A stretch of DNA of 64,000 nt from Streptomyces endocoffeicus (GTDB lineage Bacteria > Actinomycetota > Actinomycetes > Streptomycetales > Streptomycetaceae). The position numbers and the translations under genes were made by a program. The stretch is taken from contig NZ_JAERRG010000020.1 in the NCBI RefSeq assembly GCF_016741935.1, positions 1 to 64,000 of the forward strand, given 5' to 3'. Shown piece by piece: positions 39,309 to 48,441 of the stretch; position 1 is the first letter of the stretch, and every line of letters starts with the position of its first letter. Below the pieces are notes generated by a model. That model did not search any database and was not told the origin of the DNA. It saw only the letters and a list, made by a program, of their open reading frames with translations.

Positions 39309-40037
39309 GCGGCCCCGGTCCAGGGCCAGCGCCTCGGCCGGGGTGGGGGCGGTGCCGCCCAGGTGGGCCGGGACCCACCAGGTGTCCTCCGGGCCCTTGG
39401 GCCGCACCGGATACGCCCGCTGCGCCGCCTCCAGCAGCTCCTGCACCCGGCCGCGCAGCCGCTCGGTCAGAGTGTCCGACGGCTCGGTCGGGTCGGCCTC
39501 CATCGGCTCGCCGATCCGCATCGTGATCGGGAAGTGATGGCGGCCCAGCGCCCGCTTCTGGCCCTTGGTCCACAGCCGCTGCGTGCCCCACAGCGCCATC
39601 GGCAGCAGCGGGACCCCCGCCTCCTGCGCCAGCCGGGCCGCGCCCGACTTGAAGTTCTTGAGCGTGAAGGACCGCGAGATCGTCGCCTCCGGGAAGACGC
39701 CGATGATCTCGCCGGAGCGCAGCGCCCGCAGGGCGTGCTTGTACGCGTCCATGCCCGCCGCCCGGTCCACCGGAATGTGCTTCATCGCGCGCATCAGCGG
39801 CCCGGAGACCTTGTGCCGGAAGACCGACTCCTTGGCCATGAACCGCACCAGCCGCTTGGCCGGACGGGCGGTCAGCCCGCAGAAGACGAAGTCGAGATAG
39901 CCGATGTGGTTGCTCACCAGAACCGCGCCACCCCGCTGCGGGACATTCTCGGTGCCCTTGATGTCGAAGCGCAGATCGAGCGCCTTGAACATGGTGCGGG
40001 CGATGCCGACCACCGGCGGGTAGACGAGCTCTGCCAT
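39306..40037 (-). CDS. Lysophospholipid (1-acylglycerol-3-phosphate-like) acyltransferase
   Basis: A 243-residue PlsC-family protein that should transfer a fatty acyl chain to a lysophospholipid at the membrane. The HX4D catalytic motif is in SNHIGYLDF, and the substrate-binding FPEGTRS motif appears as FPEATIS. KHIPVDRAAG and VPLLPMALWG fit the other blocks. The glycine-to-alanine change in FPEATIS is seen in some actinobacterial members. The TAA stop is the first triplet of the dispersed repeat. It is divergent from the thioredoxin gene. Confidence 0.9.
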   Translation of the reverse strand: MAELVYPPVVGIARTMFKALDLRFDIKGTENVPQRGGAVLVSNHIGYLDFVFCGLTARPAKRLVRFMAKESVFRHKVSGPLMRAMKHIPVDRAAGMDAYKHALRALRSGEIIGVFPEATISRSFTLKNFKSGAARLAQEAGVPLLPMALWGTQRLWTKGQKRALGRHHFPITMRIGEPMEADPTEPSDTLTERLRGRVQELLEAAQRAYPVRPKGPEDTWWVPAHLGGTAPTPAEALALDRGR

Positions 40038-40252
40038 TGAGGACCCTTCGTCGGTGCCTGGGGAGGGTTCTCCCGGCGGAAGTTACGCGGCCGTAGGTAT
40101 CCGGCTTCTGGCAGATGGTGCCCGATGTCGTCTCTTTGTGCTACCGCGCGGCACGGCCCGGCCGAGAGATCCTCATCACGTCGGTGGGCCGCCGGGGAAT
40201 CCCCGGGCCGCCCAGGACGCTGCACGAGGGAGGTCCGACCGGGAGGAGACAG

Positions 40253-40579
40253 GTGCGAGACGGCGACGGAAGCCGGCGGCTGGGCGCCGCCGAGCTCGGC
40301 GCGGAGCTGGGGGAGCGGGCGACGCTGGTCCAGTTCTCCAGCGCCTTCTGCCAGCCCTGCCGGGCCACCCGGCGGACGCTGTCCGAGGTGGCCGCGATGG
40401 TGGACGGGGTGGCGCATATCGAGATCGACGCCGAGTCGCGGCTGGAGCTCGTCCGGGCGCTGGACATCGCCCGTACCCCCACCGTGCTGGTGCTCGACGC
40501 GGCCGGGCGGGTCGTACGGCGGGCCTCCGGACCGCCGCGCCGGGCCGATGTCATCGCCGCTCTGGGTGATGCCGTGTGA
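40253..40579 (+). CDS. Thioredoxin-like protein with CQPC active site
   Basis: A 108-residue thioredoxin fold. The redox motif is CQPC in SSAFCQPCRATRR instead of the usual CGPC, and the cis-proline is in RTPTVLVLD. GTG 40253 follows GGGAGGAG; the longer in-frame start at 40115 would add a non-conserved arginine-rich head. No signal peptide or membrane anchor is visible, so it is cytoplasmic. Its partner is unknown. Confidence 0.88.
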   Translation: MRDGDGSRRLGAAELGAELGERATLVQFSSAFCQPCRATRRTLSEVAAMVDGVAHIEIDAESRLELVRALDIARTPTVLVLDAAGRVVRRASGPPRRADVIAALGDAV

Positions 40580-40772
40580 GTCTCCGCGCCCCGGCCCCAC
40601 TTGACGGTCCGCACCCGGCGTGGTCAGGGTGAACGGCATGCGCCCTGGACCCCTTTTTTACGGACGTGTGCACGTGGACCTGATGCGGACCGCCGGCGCA
40701 CGGTGTCCGGGCGGGTGAGCGAACGAGGACAAGCGCAGCCCCCGCCCGTACCTCCGGCAGAAGGACAACTCC

Positions 40773-41279
40773 ATGACGGCAACGCACGACCTCGGAACGT
40801 CCCCGCTGACGACGTCCGACCTCTTCCGCTCCGTCTTCCGCCGGCATGCCTCCGGCGTCGCCGTGATCACCGCCCAGGGCGCTCGCCCGGTGGGCTTCAC
40901 CGCCACCTCCCTCGCCTCCGTGGCCGCCGAGCCGCCGCTGCTCTCCTTCGGCGTGGGCACCGGCTCCTCGAGCTGGCCGGTGCTGTCCGAGGCCGAGTAT
41001 GTCGGTGTCCACATTCTGGGCGAGCACCAGCGGGAGCTGGCCGCGACCTTCGCGCGCAGCGGTGCCGACCGCTTCGGACCGGCCACCGGCTGGCGCTCGG
41101 GACCGGAGGGCGTGCCGGTGCTCGACGGGGTGCTGGCGTGGCTGGTGTGCCGGGTGGTGGCCCGGATACCCGCCGGGGACCACCGGGTGCTGATCGGCCA
41201 GGTCACCACGGGTACGGCGGCCGGGGCCGGCCGTCCGCTGCTGTACCACCAGGGGCGCTTCAACTCGCTCCGCGACTGA
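40773..41279 (+). CDS. Flavin reductase domain (HpaC-like) protein
   Basis: A 168-residue FMN-binding split-barrel protein. LFRSVFRRHASGVAVITA and VGFTATSLASVAAEPPLLSF are the family's FMN-binding blocks, and GVHILGEHQRELAATF and YHQGRFNSL close the domain. Such proteins supply reduced FMN to partner monooxygenases. None is adjacent, so its partner is unknown. GAAGGAC lies before the ATG. Confidence 0.9.
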   Translation: MTATHDLGTSPLTTSDLFRSVFRRHASGVAVITAQGARPVGFTATSLASVAAEPPLLSFGVGTGSSSWPVLSEAEYVGVHILGEHQRELAATFARSGADRFGPATGWRSGPEGVPVLDGVLAWLVCRVVARIPAGDHRVLIGQVTTGTAAGAGRPLLYHQGRFNSLRD

Positions 41280-41399
41280 ACCGCCACGCGCTCCGCGGCC
41301 GACCCGCGCCTCTCTGGTTGGCATGTACGCCTCGCATGGATCACCGCCGTTGGCAAGGTCACAGTTCAAGCGGGTTGCGTACGGGGAATGAGCTCGGTG

Positions 41400-41411
41400 T
41401 ACTGACGAGTA
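41400..41411. promoter_or_regulatory. TACT-GACG-AGTA palindrome upstream of etfB
   Basis: A four-base-arm inverted repeat in an unusually AT-rich patch (followed by ATATTTT) 131 bases before the etfB start. It could be a site for a TetR-type fatty-acid-metabolism regulator. The arms are short, so this is tentative. Confidence 0.3.
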
Positions 41412-41542
41412 ATATTTTGCTGCGGTGCATGGGCCGCCCCGGCAGGAACCGCCCGCGGTACCGCCCGGGTCCCGCCCCCGAAGGCGCCTATGCTGCCAGC
41501 AACAAGGCAGCTCGGTAGAGACGATGCAGTAGGAGAGCCGGC

Positions 41543-42328
41543 GTGAGCTTGAGGATCGTTGTCTGTGTGAAGTACGTGCCCGACGCCACCGGCGACCGGC
41601 ACTTCGCCGAAGACCTGACCGTCGATCGCGACGACGTGGACGGCCTGCTCTCGGAGCTGGACGAGTACGCGGTCGAGCAGGCCCTGCAGATCGCCGACGA
41701 GGCCGATGACGCCGAGATCACCGTGCTGACCATCGGCCCGGAGGACGCCAAGGACGCGCTGCGCAAGGCGCTGTCGATGGGTGCGGACAAGGCCGTGCAC
41801 GTCGAGGACGACGATCTGCACGGCACCGACGCGCTGGGCACCTCGCTGGTGCTGGCCAAGGCGATCGAGAAGACGGGCTACGACCTGGTGGTGTGCGGTA
41901 TGGCCTCCACCGACGGCACGATGGGTGTGCTGCCGGCGATGCTGGCCGAGCGCCTCGGGGTGCCGCAGGTGTCGCTGCTGTCGGAGGTGTCGGTGGCGGA
42001 CGGCACCGTGACGGGACGCCGTGACGGGGACACCGCGACCGAGCGGCTTCAGGCGCGGCTTCCGGCGGTGGTGTCGGTGACCGACCAGTCCGGTGAGGCG
42101 CGTTATCCGTCGTTCAAGGGCATCATGGCGGCGAAGAAGAAGCCGGTGACGTCCTGGGACCTGGAGGACCTGGAGATCGAGTCGGACGAGGTCGGTCTCG
42201 AGGGTGCCTGGACCGCTGTGGACGGTGCCACCGAGCGTCCGGCCCGCACTGCGGGCACGATCGTCAAGGACGAGGGCGAGGGCGGTAAGCAGCTCGCCGA
42301 GTTCCTCGCGGGTCAGAAGTTCATCTGA
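41543..42328 (+). CDS. etfB: Electron transfer flavoprotein subunit beta
   Basis: A 261-residue subunit that with EtfA takes electrons from acyl-CoA dehydrogenases. Begins IVVCVKYVPDATGDRHF. It has the AMP-binding region (VLTIGPEDAKDALRKALSMG) and the signature VCGMASTDGTMGVLPAMLAE. GTG start, with AGGAG nine bases before it. etfA follows after 54 bases. Confidence 0.97.
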   Translation: MSLRIVVCVKYVPDATGDRHFAEDLTVDRDDVDGLLSELDEYAVEQALQIADEADDAEITVLTIGPEDAKDALRKALSMGADKAVHVEDDDLHGTDALGTSLVLAKAIEKTGYDLVVCGMASTDGTMGVLPAMLAERLGVPQVSLLSEVSVADGTVTGRRDGDTATERLQARLPAVVSVTDQSGEARYPSFKGIMAAKKKPVTSWDLEDLEIESDEVGLEGAWTAVDGATERPARTAGTIVKDEGEGGKQLAEFLAGQKFI

Positions 42329-42382
42329 GCCGCGCTGCCCTTACCGCCCAGATCTTTCGCATTTCGCAGGAGAGCGATTCCC

Positions 42383-43345
42383 ATGGCTGAAGTCCTTGTC
42401 TACGTCGACCACGTGGACGGTGCCGTCCGCAAGCCCACCCTGGAGCTGCTGACCCTGGCCCGCCGCATCGGCGAGCCCGTCGCCGTCTCCCTCGGCTCCG
42501 GTGCCGGGAACACCGCGTCCGTTCTCGCCGAGCACGGCGCGGTGCGGGTGCTGACCGCCGATGCGCCGGAGTTCGCCGACTACCTCGTCGTCCCGAAGGT
42601 GGACGCGGTCCAGGCCGCGTACGAGGCCGTGTCGCCGTCCGCCGTACTGTTCCCGTCCTCCGCGGAGGGCAAGGAGATCGCGGCCCGGCTGGCGGTGCGT
42701 ATCGGGTCGGGCATCATCACCGACGCCGTGGACCTGGAGGCGGGGGAGGAGGGTCCGGTGGCGACGCAGTCGGTGTTCGCCGCTGCCTTCACCACCAAGT
42801 CCCGGGTCAGCAAGGGCACTCCGGTGATCACGGTGAAGCCGAATTCGGCCGCGGTGGAGGCCGCGCCGGCCGCGGGCGCGGTCGAGGCGCTCGAGGTGTC
42901 CTTCTCGGAGCGGGCCACGGGGACGAAGGTGGTGGCGCGTACGCCGCGTGAGTCGACGGGTCGTCCGGAGCTGACGGAGGCGGCGATCGTGGTCTCCGGT
43001 GGGCGTGGTGTGGGCGGTGCGGAGAACTTTCCCGTTGTCGAGGCTCTGGCCGACTCTCTCGGTGCGGCCGTCGGTGCTTCGCGTGCGGCGGTGGACGCGG
43101 GCTGGTATCCGCACACCAACCAGGTGGGCCAGACCGGCAAGTCCGTCTCGCCGCAGCTCTACATCGCGGCGGGTATCTCGGGTGCGATCCAGCACCGGGC
43201 CGGTATGCAGACCTCGAAGACCATCGTGGCCGTCAACAAGGACGCCGAGGCCCCGATCTTCGACCTGGTCGACTACGGCGTGGTCGGCGACCTCTTCGAG
43301 GTCGTCCCGCAGCTGACCGAGGAGGTCAAGTCCCGCAAGGGCTGA
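42383..43345 (+). CDS. etfA: Electron transfer flavoprotein subunit alpha
   Basis: A 320-residue subunit that binds the FAD of the ETF heterodimer. The FAD-binding C-terminal part contains VSGGRGVGGAENF, GASRAAVDAGWYPHTNQVGQ and the ETF-alpha signature LYIAAGISGAIQHRAGMQTS followed by TIVAVNKDAEAPIF. Co-transcribed with etfB, and followed by a strong terminator. Confidence 0.98.
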   Translation: MAEVLVYVDHVDGAVRKPTLELLTLARRIGEPVAVSLGSGAGNTASVLAEHGAVRVLTADAPEFADYLVVPKVDAVQAAYEAVSPSAVLFPSSAEGKEIAARLAVRIGSGIITDAVDLEAGEEGPVATQSVFAAAFTTKSRVSKGTPVITVKPNSAAVEAAPAAGAVEALEVSFSERATGTKVVARTPRESTGRPELTEAAIVVSGGRGVGGAENFPVVEALADSLGAAVGASRAAVDAGWYPHTNQVGQTGKSVSPQLYIAAGISGAIQHRAGMQTSKTIVAVNKDAEAPIFDLVDYGVVGDLFEVVPQLTEEVKSRKG

Positions 43346-43359
43346 TCCCCGCCGGACCT

Positions 43360-43400
43360 CCGCGAGGCCCCGTACGCGATGCGCGTGCGGGGCCTCGCGG
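43360..43400 (+). terminator. Strong stem-loop terminator of etfBA
   Basis: CCGCGAGGCCCCG (43360-43372) pairs perfectly with CGGGGCCTCGCGG (43388-43400). The stem continues through a wobble pair and five more pairs to a three-base loop, 19 pairs in all, 14 bases after the etfA stop. Confidence 0.9.
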
Positions 43401-43461
43401 CTGCCGGGAGGGTGTTGACCCGCCGTTCCATGGCTGGCTAACTTCACCTTACGGATCATCG

Positions 43462-43478
43462 TTTCCGTACAGCGGAAA
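43462..43478. promoter_or_regulatory. TTTCCG-N5-CGGAAA operator before the DUF6986 gene
   Basis: A perfect six-base-arm inverted repeat 24 bases upstream of the start codon at 43503. Its position is suited to repression. The TTCCG-type arms resemble sites of IclR-family repressors of catabolic genes, but the regulator is not in this window. Confidence 0.6.
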
Positions 43479-43502
43479 TGGCGGGAAGGGCGGCGAACGG
43501 AC

Positions 43503-44795
43503 ATGGAGCCTCAGGAGACGGTGCGGACCAGTCTGACCGGTGCCGTACGGGCGTCCATCGCCGACTCCCTCGCCGCCGTCGACGCCGAGCTCGCCCGCCG
43601 CTACCCCGGCGACCCGGGCACCCGCCAGCCCGTCCACACCGTCTACGTCCCCGCCGACCTCTTCACCGCCGGTACGGTGCGCGACTGGGGCGACCAGGCG
43701 CTGGTGGCCCTCGACCGGCACGTCCCCGACGCCGCCTCCTTCGCCGCCGTCCTCGGCCTCCCCGGCGAACTCGCCGAACCCGTCCACACCCGGGTGCGGG
43801 CCAAGCTGGAGCGCGAGCCCGTGGAGGATCTGCGGATCGACTTCGAGGACGGCTACGGCCCCCGCCCCGACGCCGAGGAGGACGCCGCGGCCGCCCGCGC
43901 CGCCTCGCTCGTCGCGGCCGCGCGCGCCGACGGGACCGCGCCGCCCTATGTCGGCATCCGCATGAAATGCCTGGAGGCCGCCGTACGCGACCGCGGCATC
44001 CGTACCCTCGACATCTTCCTCACCGGACTGATGGCGGCCGGAGGGCTGCCGGACGGCCTGGTGCTCACCCTCCCCAAGGTGACGTACGCCGAGCAGGTCA
44101 CCGCGATGGCCCGGCTGTGCGAGGAGTTCGAGAAGGCGCACGGGCTCGCCCCCGGCCGTATCGGCTTCGAGATCCAGATCGAGACCACCCAGGCCATCCT
44201 CGGCCCCGACGGCCGCGCCACCGTCGCCCGGATGATCGACGCCGCCGAGGGGCGCGCCACCGGACTGCACTACGGCACCTTCGACTACAGCGCCTCCTGC
44301 GGCGTCGGCGCCGCCCATCAGTCCCTGGACCACCCCGTGGCCGACCACGCCAAGGCCGTCATGCAGGTCGCCGCCGCGGGCACCGGCGTACGGCTCTCCG
44401 ACGGCTCCACCAACGTGCTGCCGGTCGGCCCCACCGAGCGGGTCCACGACGCCTGGCGGCTCCACCACCACCTGGTCCGGCGGTCGTTGGCGCGCGCGTA
44501 CTACCAGGGCTGGGACATGCACCCCGGCCACCTCCCGACCCGCTACGCCGCCGTCTACGCGTTCTACCGCGAGGGCCTGGAGGCCGCGGCGGAACGGCTC
44601 GCCGCCTATGTGGACCGTACGGCCGGATCCACCGGCATCGCCGACGAACCGGCCACCGCGAAGGCGCTCAGCGGCCATCTGGTGCGCGGGCTGGACTGCG
44701 GGGCGCTCGACGGCGCCGAGGTCGAGCGGCTGACCGGGCTCGGCCGCGCCGAACTCGACGCGCTGGCGGGCCGCGCCGCCCCGGCTGCCTCCTGA
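43503..44795 (+). CDS. DUF6986 family protein (HpcH/citrate-lyase-beta-like aldolase)
   Basis: A 430-residue protein resembling the phosphoenolpyruvate/pyruvate-binding barrel of CitE/HpcH aldolases. RIDFEDGYGPRPDAEEDAA fits the substrate and metal-binding region. GFEIQIETTQAILGPDG carries the metal-binding glutamate, and GLHYGTFDYSASCGV is another conserved block. In Streptomyces this family is often placed near allantoin/glyoxylate genes, so cleavage or condensation of a malyl- or glyoxylate-like acid is possible. No such gene is adjacent here. A single gene under its own operator. Confidence 0.85.
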   Translation: MEPQETVRTSLTGAVRASIADSLAAVDAELARRYPGDPGTRQPVHTVYVPADLFTAGTVRDWGDQALVALDRHVPDAASFAAVLGLPGELAEPVHTRVRAKLEREPVEDLRIDFEDGYGPRPDAEEDAAAARAASLVAAARADGTAPPYVGIRMKCLEAAVRDRGIRTLDIFLTGLMAAGGLPDGLVLTLPKVTYAEQVTAMARLCEEFEKAHGLAPGRIGFEIQIETTQAILGPDGRATVARMIDAAEGRATGLHYGTFDYSASCGVGAAHQSLDHPVADHAKAVMQVAAAGTGVRLSDGSTNVLPVGPTERVHDAWRLHHHLVRRSLARAYYQGWDMHPGHLPTRYAAVYAFYREGLEAAAERLAAYVDRTAGSTGIADEPATAKALSGHLVRGLDCGALDGAEVERLTGLGRAELDALAGRAAPAAS

Positions 44796-44931
44796 CCGAC
44801 CCCGGAACGCCGGATCCGCGGGACCCCACGGACCGGCCCGTCCCGCCGGGCTGATCCGCTTGGCCACATCCGCTCACCCGCACGTGTCACCCGGGATGCG
44901 ACCCCGCCGCTGAAGGCGGGAGATGGGTGTC

Positions 44932-46143
44932 ATGGCCAGAAGCGCCGTGTCGGCCCTGCTGATCCTGCTCGGTTGCCTCCTCGTACCGGTGTCCGTGCTG
45001 ACGGTCTGGGTCCACGACATCGTCCTGGACACCGACCGCTATGTGGCGACCGTCGCCCCGCTCGCGAAGGACCCGGCGATCCAGGACACCGCCGTGGAAC
45101 AGGTCAGCCAGGCCGTCGACATCCGCCACAACAGCCAAGAGATCACCGCCGACATCGCCTCCTGGCTGCGCGCCCACGGCCTCCCGGAGCGGGCCGCCGA
45201 CACCATCGAGGGGCTGGCCCCGCAGCTGGACTCGGCCCTGGACCAGGCGGTGCGGAAGGTGGCCGCCCACATCGTCCGCAGCGAGCAGTTCCCCGCCGTG
45301 TGGACCGGCGCCAACCGGGCCGCCCACACCGCCGTCGTGAGCGCCCTCACCGGCAAGGGCGGCGGGCCGGTCGGCGTCGAGGGCCACACCGTCACCCTCA
45401 ACGTCGGCGCCGCCGTGGAGCGGGTCAGACAGCAGCTGGTGGACGCCGGGCTCCCCGCGGTGACCGGCATCCCCGACATCCACCAGCGGCTCGTCCTCTT
45501 CCACTCCGACCGGCTCGACACCATCCGACGGTCGGCGCGCCTGCTCGACCTGGCCGGGAACTGGCTGCCCGCGCTGACCGTGACCCTCGGCGGTACGGGA
45601 GTGCTGCTCGCCCGCCGGCGCCGCCGGGCGCTCGCCCGCGCGGCCCTGGGCACCGCGCTCGCCTCGCTCGCCCTGGCGCTGGTCCTCGTGGTGGGCCGCC
45701 GCTACTACCTCGACCATGTGCCGACGAGCGTGCTGTCCCGGGAGGCAGCCTCGGCCCTCTTCGACACGGTGGTGCGCTTCCTGCGGGTCACGGTGCTCAC
45801 CGTGCTGGTGCTCGGCCTGGTGGTCGCGTTCGGCGCCTATCTCGCAGGCCCGGGGCGGCTGCCGAGCACGGTTCGCGGCCGGGCCGAGGTCCTCGCCGAC
45901 AGCGCGGCCCGCTGGAGCGCGGCCCACGGGATGCGCACCGGCCGGGCCGGCACCTGGACCGCCGACCACCGGCGGGGACTGACGACGACGGCCCTGCTGG
46001 TGCCGGTCGCGGTGTTCGCCCTGTGGAACCACCCCACCGTGCTCACGGTGCTCTTCCTGGTGCTGATCCTGCTGGCCGCCCTCGCCGTGATCGCCCTCCT
46101 GGCCGCCACGGGCCGCATGGGCGCACCCGGCCGGGGCGGTTGA
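44932..46143 (+). CDS. Multi-pass membrane protein of unknown function
   Basis: A 403-residue protein. An N-terminal span (residues about 5-25) is followed by a roughly 170-residue extracytoplasmic region without cysteines (VHDIVLDTDRYVATVAPLAKDP, a pattern common in actinobacterial envelope proteins). Five further spans lie between about 200 and 395, with arginine-rich turns. No catalytic motif is recognised. ATG 44932 is chosen because GGGAG lies directly against the alternative ATG 44923, leaving that one no spacing. Confidence 0.8.
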   Translation: MARSAVSALLILLGCLLVPVSVLTVWVHDIVLDTDRYVATVAPLAKDPAIQDTAVEQVSQAVDIRHNSQEITADIASWLRAHGLPERAADTIEGLAPQLDSALDQAVRKVAAHIVRSEQFPAVWTGANRAAHTAVVSALTGKGGGPVGVEGHTVTLNVGAAVERVRQQLVDAGLPAVTGIPDIHQRLVLFHSDRLDTIRRSARLLDLAGNWLPALTVTLGGTGVLLARRRRRALARAALGTALASLALALVLVVGRRYYLDHVPTSVLSREAASALFDTVVRFLRVTVLTVLVLGLVVAFGAYLAGPGRLPSTVRGRAEVLADSAARWSAAHGMRTGRAGTWTADHRRGLTTTALLVPVAVFALWNHPTVLTVLFLVLILLAALAVIALLAATGRMGAPGRGG

Positions 46144-46145
46144 AT

Positions 46146-46179
46146 CCGGGATCGGGGTCCGTCCGGGATCGGGGTCCGT
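46146..46179. repeat. Two 17-bp tandem copies between convergent genes
   Basis: CCGGGATCGGGGTCCGT occurs twice without a gap, directly after the stop codon of the membrane-protein gene and before the convergent GAP-family gene. Confidence 0.8.
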
Positions 46180-46215
46180 CCCACAGGCCGTCAGCCGGGG
46201 GCCGCCCGGAGACCG

Positions 46216-46848
46216 TCAGGGGGCCAGGAGGAGCACGATGAAGATCAGGCACGCGGCGACATTGACCACCCAGCTATGGGTGGTGAGCCACTCCCGGAGC
46301 CGGGGCATCGCGTGCTGTGCCCGATCGCCGAGAAGGAGGTAGACCAGCAGCGGCAGCGCCGCGATCAGCACGGTGGCGGCGATGAACGGCAGCGCCGCCG
46401 TCCATTGCGCGTCATGCTGCTCCAGATTCGCCCCCACGGTCAGCATGACCGCGATGTCGGACGGCATGAGCAGGATGATCAGAAAGCCGGTCGTGAGCGC
46501 CTTACGGGGACCGGCTTCCATCAGCGAGCCCAGCCACTTCGGCGGCTCGACCGTCCGCCGCTTCACCACGTTCTTCACGGCGACCAGCGCCAGCAGCCCC
46601 ACCAGCACCAGCTGGACGATGACCGCCGCCACACCCCGATCGGACGGGTTGCCCGGTGCGATCGCCTGCCCCAGCAGCCCGAAGATCCCCCGGGCCAGGG
46701 CGACTCCCACCGCCGTGGCGATCGCCACCCCCAGCAGAAACGCCAGGCACACCCGCACCGGCCGCGCCGTGGTCACCAGGACGACGGCGGCCACGATCTG
46801 TGGCCCCGCCATCATGGTGACGGCCAGAGGAAGCACCTGGAGCTCCAT
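46216..46848 (-). CDS. GAP-family (sulfolipid-1-addressing-protein-like) membrane protein
   Basis: A 210-residue protein with six hydrophobic spans in the LysE-like arrangement (PLAVTMMAGPQIVAAVVLVT; a basic loop KRRTVEPPKWLG; LLMPSDIAVMLTVG). Mycobacterial relatives (Gap, Sap) aid export of glycopeptidolipids or sulfolipid. The cargo here is unknown. Start ATG 46848; the frame is open further upstream but lacks membrane character there. Confidence 0.82.
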   Translation of the reverse strand: MELQVLPLAVTMMAGPQIVAAVVLVTTARPVRVCLAFLLGVAIATAVGVALARGIFGLLGQAIAPGNPSDRGVAAVIVQLVLVGLLALVAVKNVVKRRTVEPPKWLGSLMEAGPRKALTTGFLIILLMPSDIAVMLTVGANLEQHDAQWTAALPFIAATVLIAALPLLVYLLLGDRAQHAMPRLREWLTTHSWVVNVAACLIFIVLLLAP

Positions 46849-47025
46849 GGCCCACCCGCCCTTCCGGCCTCCGCCGCGTGGTGACGCCCCGCCTTCCCAT
46901 TGGTACGCACCGCTGGCCCTCATGGCATCCGCTGCTGCGCCGACCGGGGACCGCCGTAAGCTGAAGATGTGGGCCCTGGTGGGGCCCTGGCGGCCCCGCC
47001 GGGCGTGTCCGACGGGAGGCAGACG

Positions 47026-47409
47026 ATGGACTATCCACTGCTGAATGTTTTTCTGACCACGATGTGGGTCTTTCTGTGGATCCTGTGGCTGTTTCTGTTG
47101 TTCCGCGTGTTCGCCGATCTCTTCCGCGACGACTCGCTGAACGGATGGGCCAAGGCGGGCTGGACCGTCTTCGTCCTGGTGCTGCCCTTCCTCGGCGTCC
47201 TCGTGTATCTGGTGGCACGTGGCCGCGAGATGGGCATGCGTGAGATGAGGCGGGCCGAGAAGGCGGAGGCGGACTTCCGGGAGTACGTGCGGACGACCGC
47301 CACCACGGGCCACGCGGAGGAGCTCGAGCACCTCGTGGAGCTCAAGAATCACGGCGACCTCACGCCCGAGGAGTACGAGCGGGCCAAGGCCAAGGTGCTC
47401 GCCGCCTGA
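47026..47409 (+). CDS. Small membrane protein with PLDc_N-like and SHOCT domains
   Basis: A 127-residue protein with two membrane helices (about 8-30 and 44-64), the second ending in PFLGVLVYLVARGREM as in PLDc_N (PF13396) proteins. A charged linker and a C-terminal SHOCT domain (EELEHLVELKNHGDLTPEEYERAKAKVL) follow. SHOCT domains are short oligomerisation modules. GGGAGG lies before the ATG. No partner is evident. Confidence 0.87.
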   Translation: MDYPLLNVFLTTMWVFLWILWLFLLFRVFADLFRDDSLNGWAKAGWTVFVLVLPFLGVLVYLVARGREMGMREMRRAEKAEADFREYVRTTATTGHAEELEHLVELKNHGDLTPEEYERAKAKVLAA

Positions 47410-47465
47410 CTCGCCGCCTGAGAGGTCGTGGAACGGACCGGCGTGGGCGGGGGTGGGTGCGTGGT

Positions 47466-48338
47466 TCAGCGTGTGCCCACATGGGTGCCGAGGAACTTCC
47501 GCATCATGGGGACCACCTCGTCCAGGCCGGTTTCGAGGAGGAAGTGGCCGCCGTCCTGGAGGTGCGTCTCGGCCTTCGGGTTGTCGCGGGCGAAGGCGCG
47601 GGCGCCGTCGGGGCCGAAGATGGGGTCGTCACGGCCCCACACGGCGAGCAGAGGCGGCTGGTGGGCGCGGAAGTACTCGTGCACCCGGGGGTACAGGGGG
47701 CTGTTGGTGGCGTAGTCCCGGAAGAGCTTGAGCTGGATCAGGTCATTGCCGGGGCGGGACACCTGCTGGAAGTCGTGGTGCCAGGTGTCGGGGCTGACCA
47801 GGCTCTCGTCGGGAGCGCCGGTGACGTACTGCCACTTGATCAGGTCCAGGGAGAGGGCCTGGCGGATGGCCTCCTCGTGCTTCGGGCTCTGATCCTCCTG
47901 ATAGGCCCACACCGGCCGCCAGAAGTCCTCGACGAAGCCCTCGTCGTAGGCGTTGCCGTTCTGCGTCACGATCGCGGTGACCGCTTCGGGGGCGCGCAGG
48001 GCCAGGCGCCAGCCGATGGGCGCGCCGTAGTCCTGGACGTAGAGGGCGTAGCGGTCGAGGCCGAGGTGGTCGAGGAGACCGGCGGTGAGGTCGGTGAGGG
48101 CGTCGAAGGTGTAGTCGAACTCGTCGACGCCGGGGGCGTCGGAGAAGCCGAAGCCCAGGTGGTCGGGGGCGATGAGGCGGTACCCGTCCGCCAGGCGCGG
48201 CATGAGGTCGCGGAACATGAACGAGCTGGTGGGGAAGCCGTGCAGGAGGACGAGCGCGGGCGCGTCCGCGGGACCGGCCTCGCGGTAGAACAGCCGTCGG
48301 CCCTGGATGTCCGCGAACCGGTGGTGCACCTGTGACAT
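47466..48338 (-). CDS. Alpha/beta-hydrolase (haloalkane dehalogenase/epoxide hydrolase-like)
   Basis: A 290-residue hydrolase. The oxyanion-hole motif HGFPTSS, nucleophile aspartate in YVQDYGAPIGW, acid aspartate in AVWGRDDPIF and the histidine in DGGHFLLE are present. An aspartate rather than serine nucleophile points to a dehalogenase or epoxide hydrolase. The halide-binding Trp next to the nucleophile of true dehalogenases (DW) is replaced by tyrosine, so epoxide hydrolysis or another activity is as likely. Confidence 0.9.
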   Translation of the reverse strand: MSQVHHRFADIQGRRLFYREAGPADAPALVLLHGFPTSSFMFRDLMPRLADGYRLIAPDHLGFGFSDAPGVDEFDYTFDALTDLTAGLLDHLGLDRYALYVQDYGAPIGWRLALRAPEAVTAIVTQNGNAYDEGFVEDFWRPVWAYQEDQSPKHEEAIRQALSLDLIKWQYVTGAPDESLVSPDTWHHDFQQVSRPGNDLIQLKLFRDYATNSPLYPRVHEYFRAHQPPLLAVWGRDDPIFGPDGARAFARDNPKAETHLQDGGHFLLETGLDEVVPMMRKFLGTHVGTR

Positions 48339-48441
48339 GGCCTCTGTGCCTTTCGAGCCTGGTCGCCCTGGTCGCCCTGGGGGCCTCGGGGCCTCGGTCC
48401 TCGGGGCCCGGGGGCCTGGTGGTCAGTGCCGGTCAGTACGG

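Noticed and set aside
47466..48338. Confident call as haloalkane dehalogenase
   Set aside because: The nucleophile is followed by Tyr and not the halide-binding Trp, so only the wider aspartate-nucleophile hydrolase group is supported.
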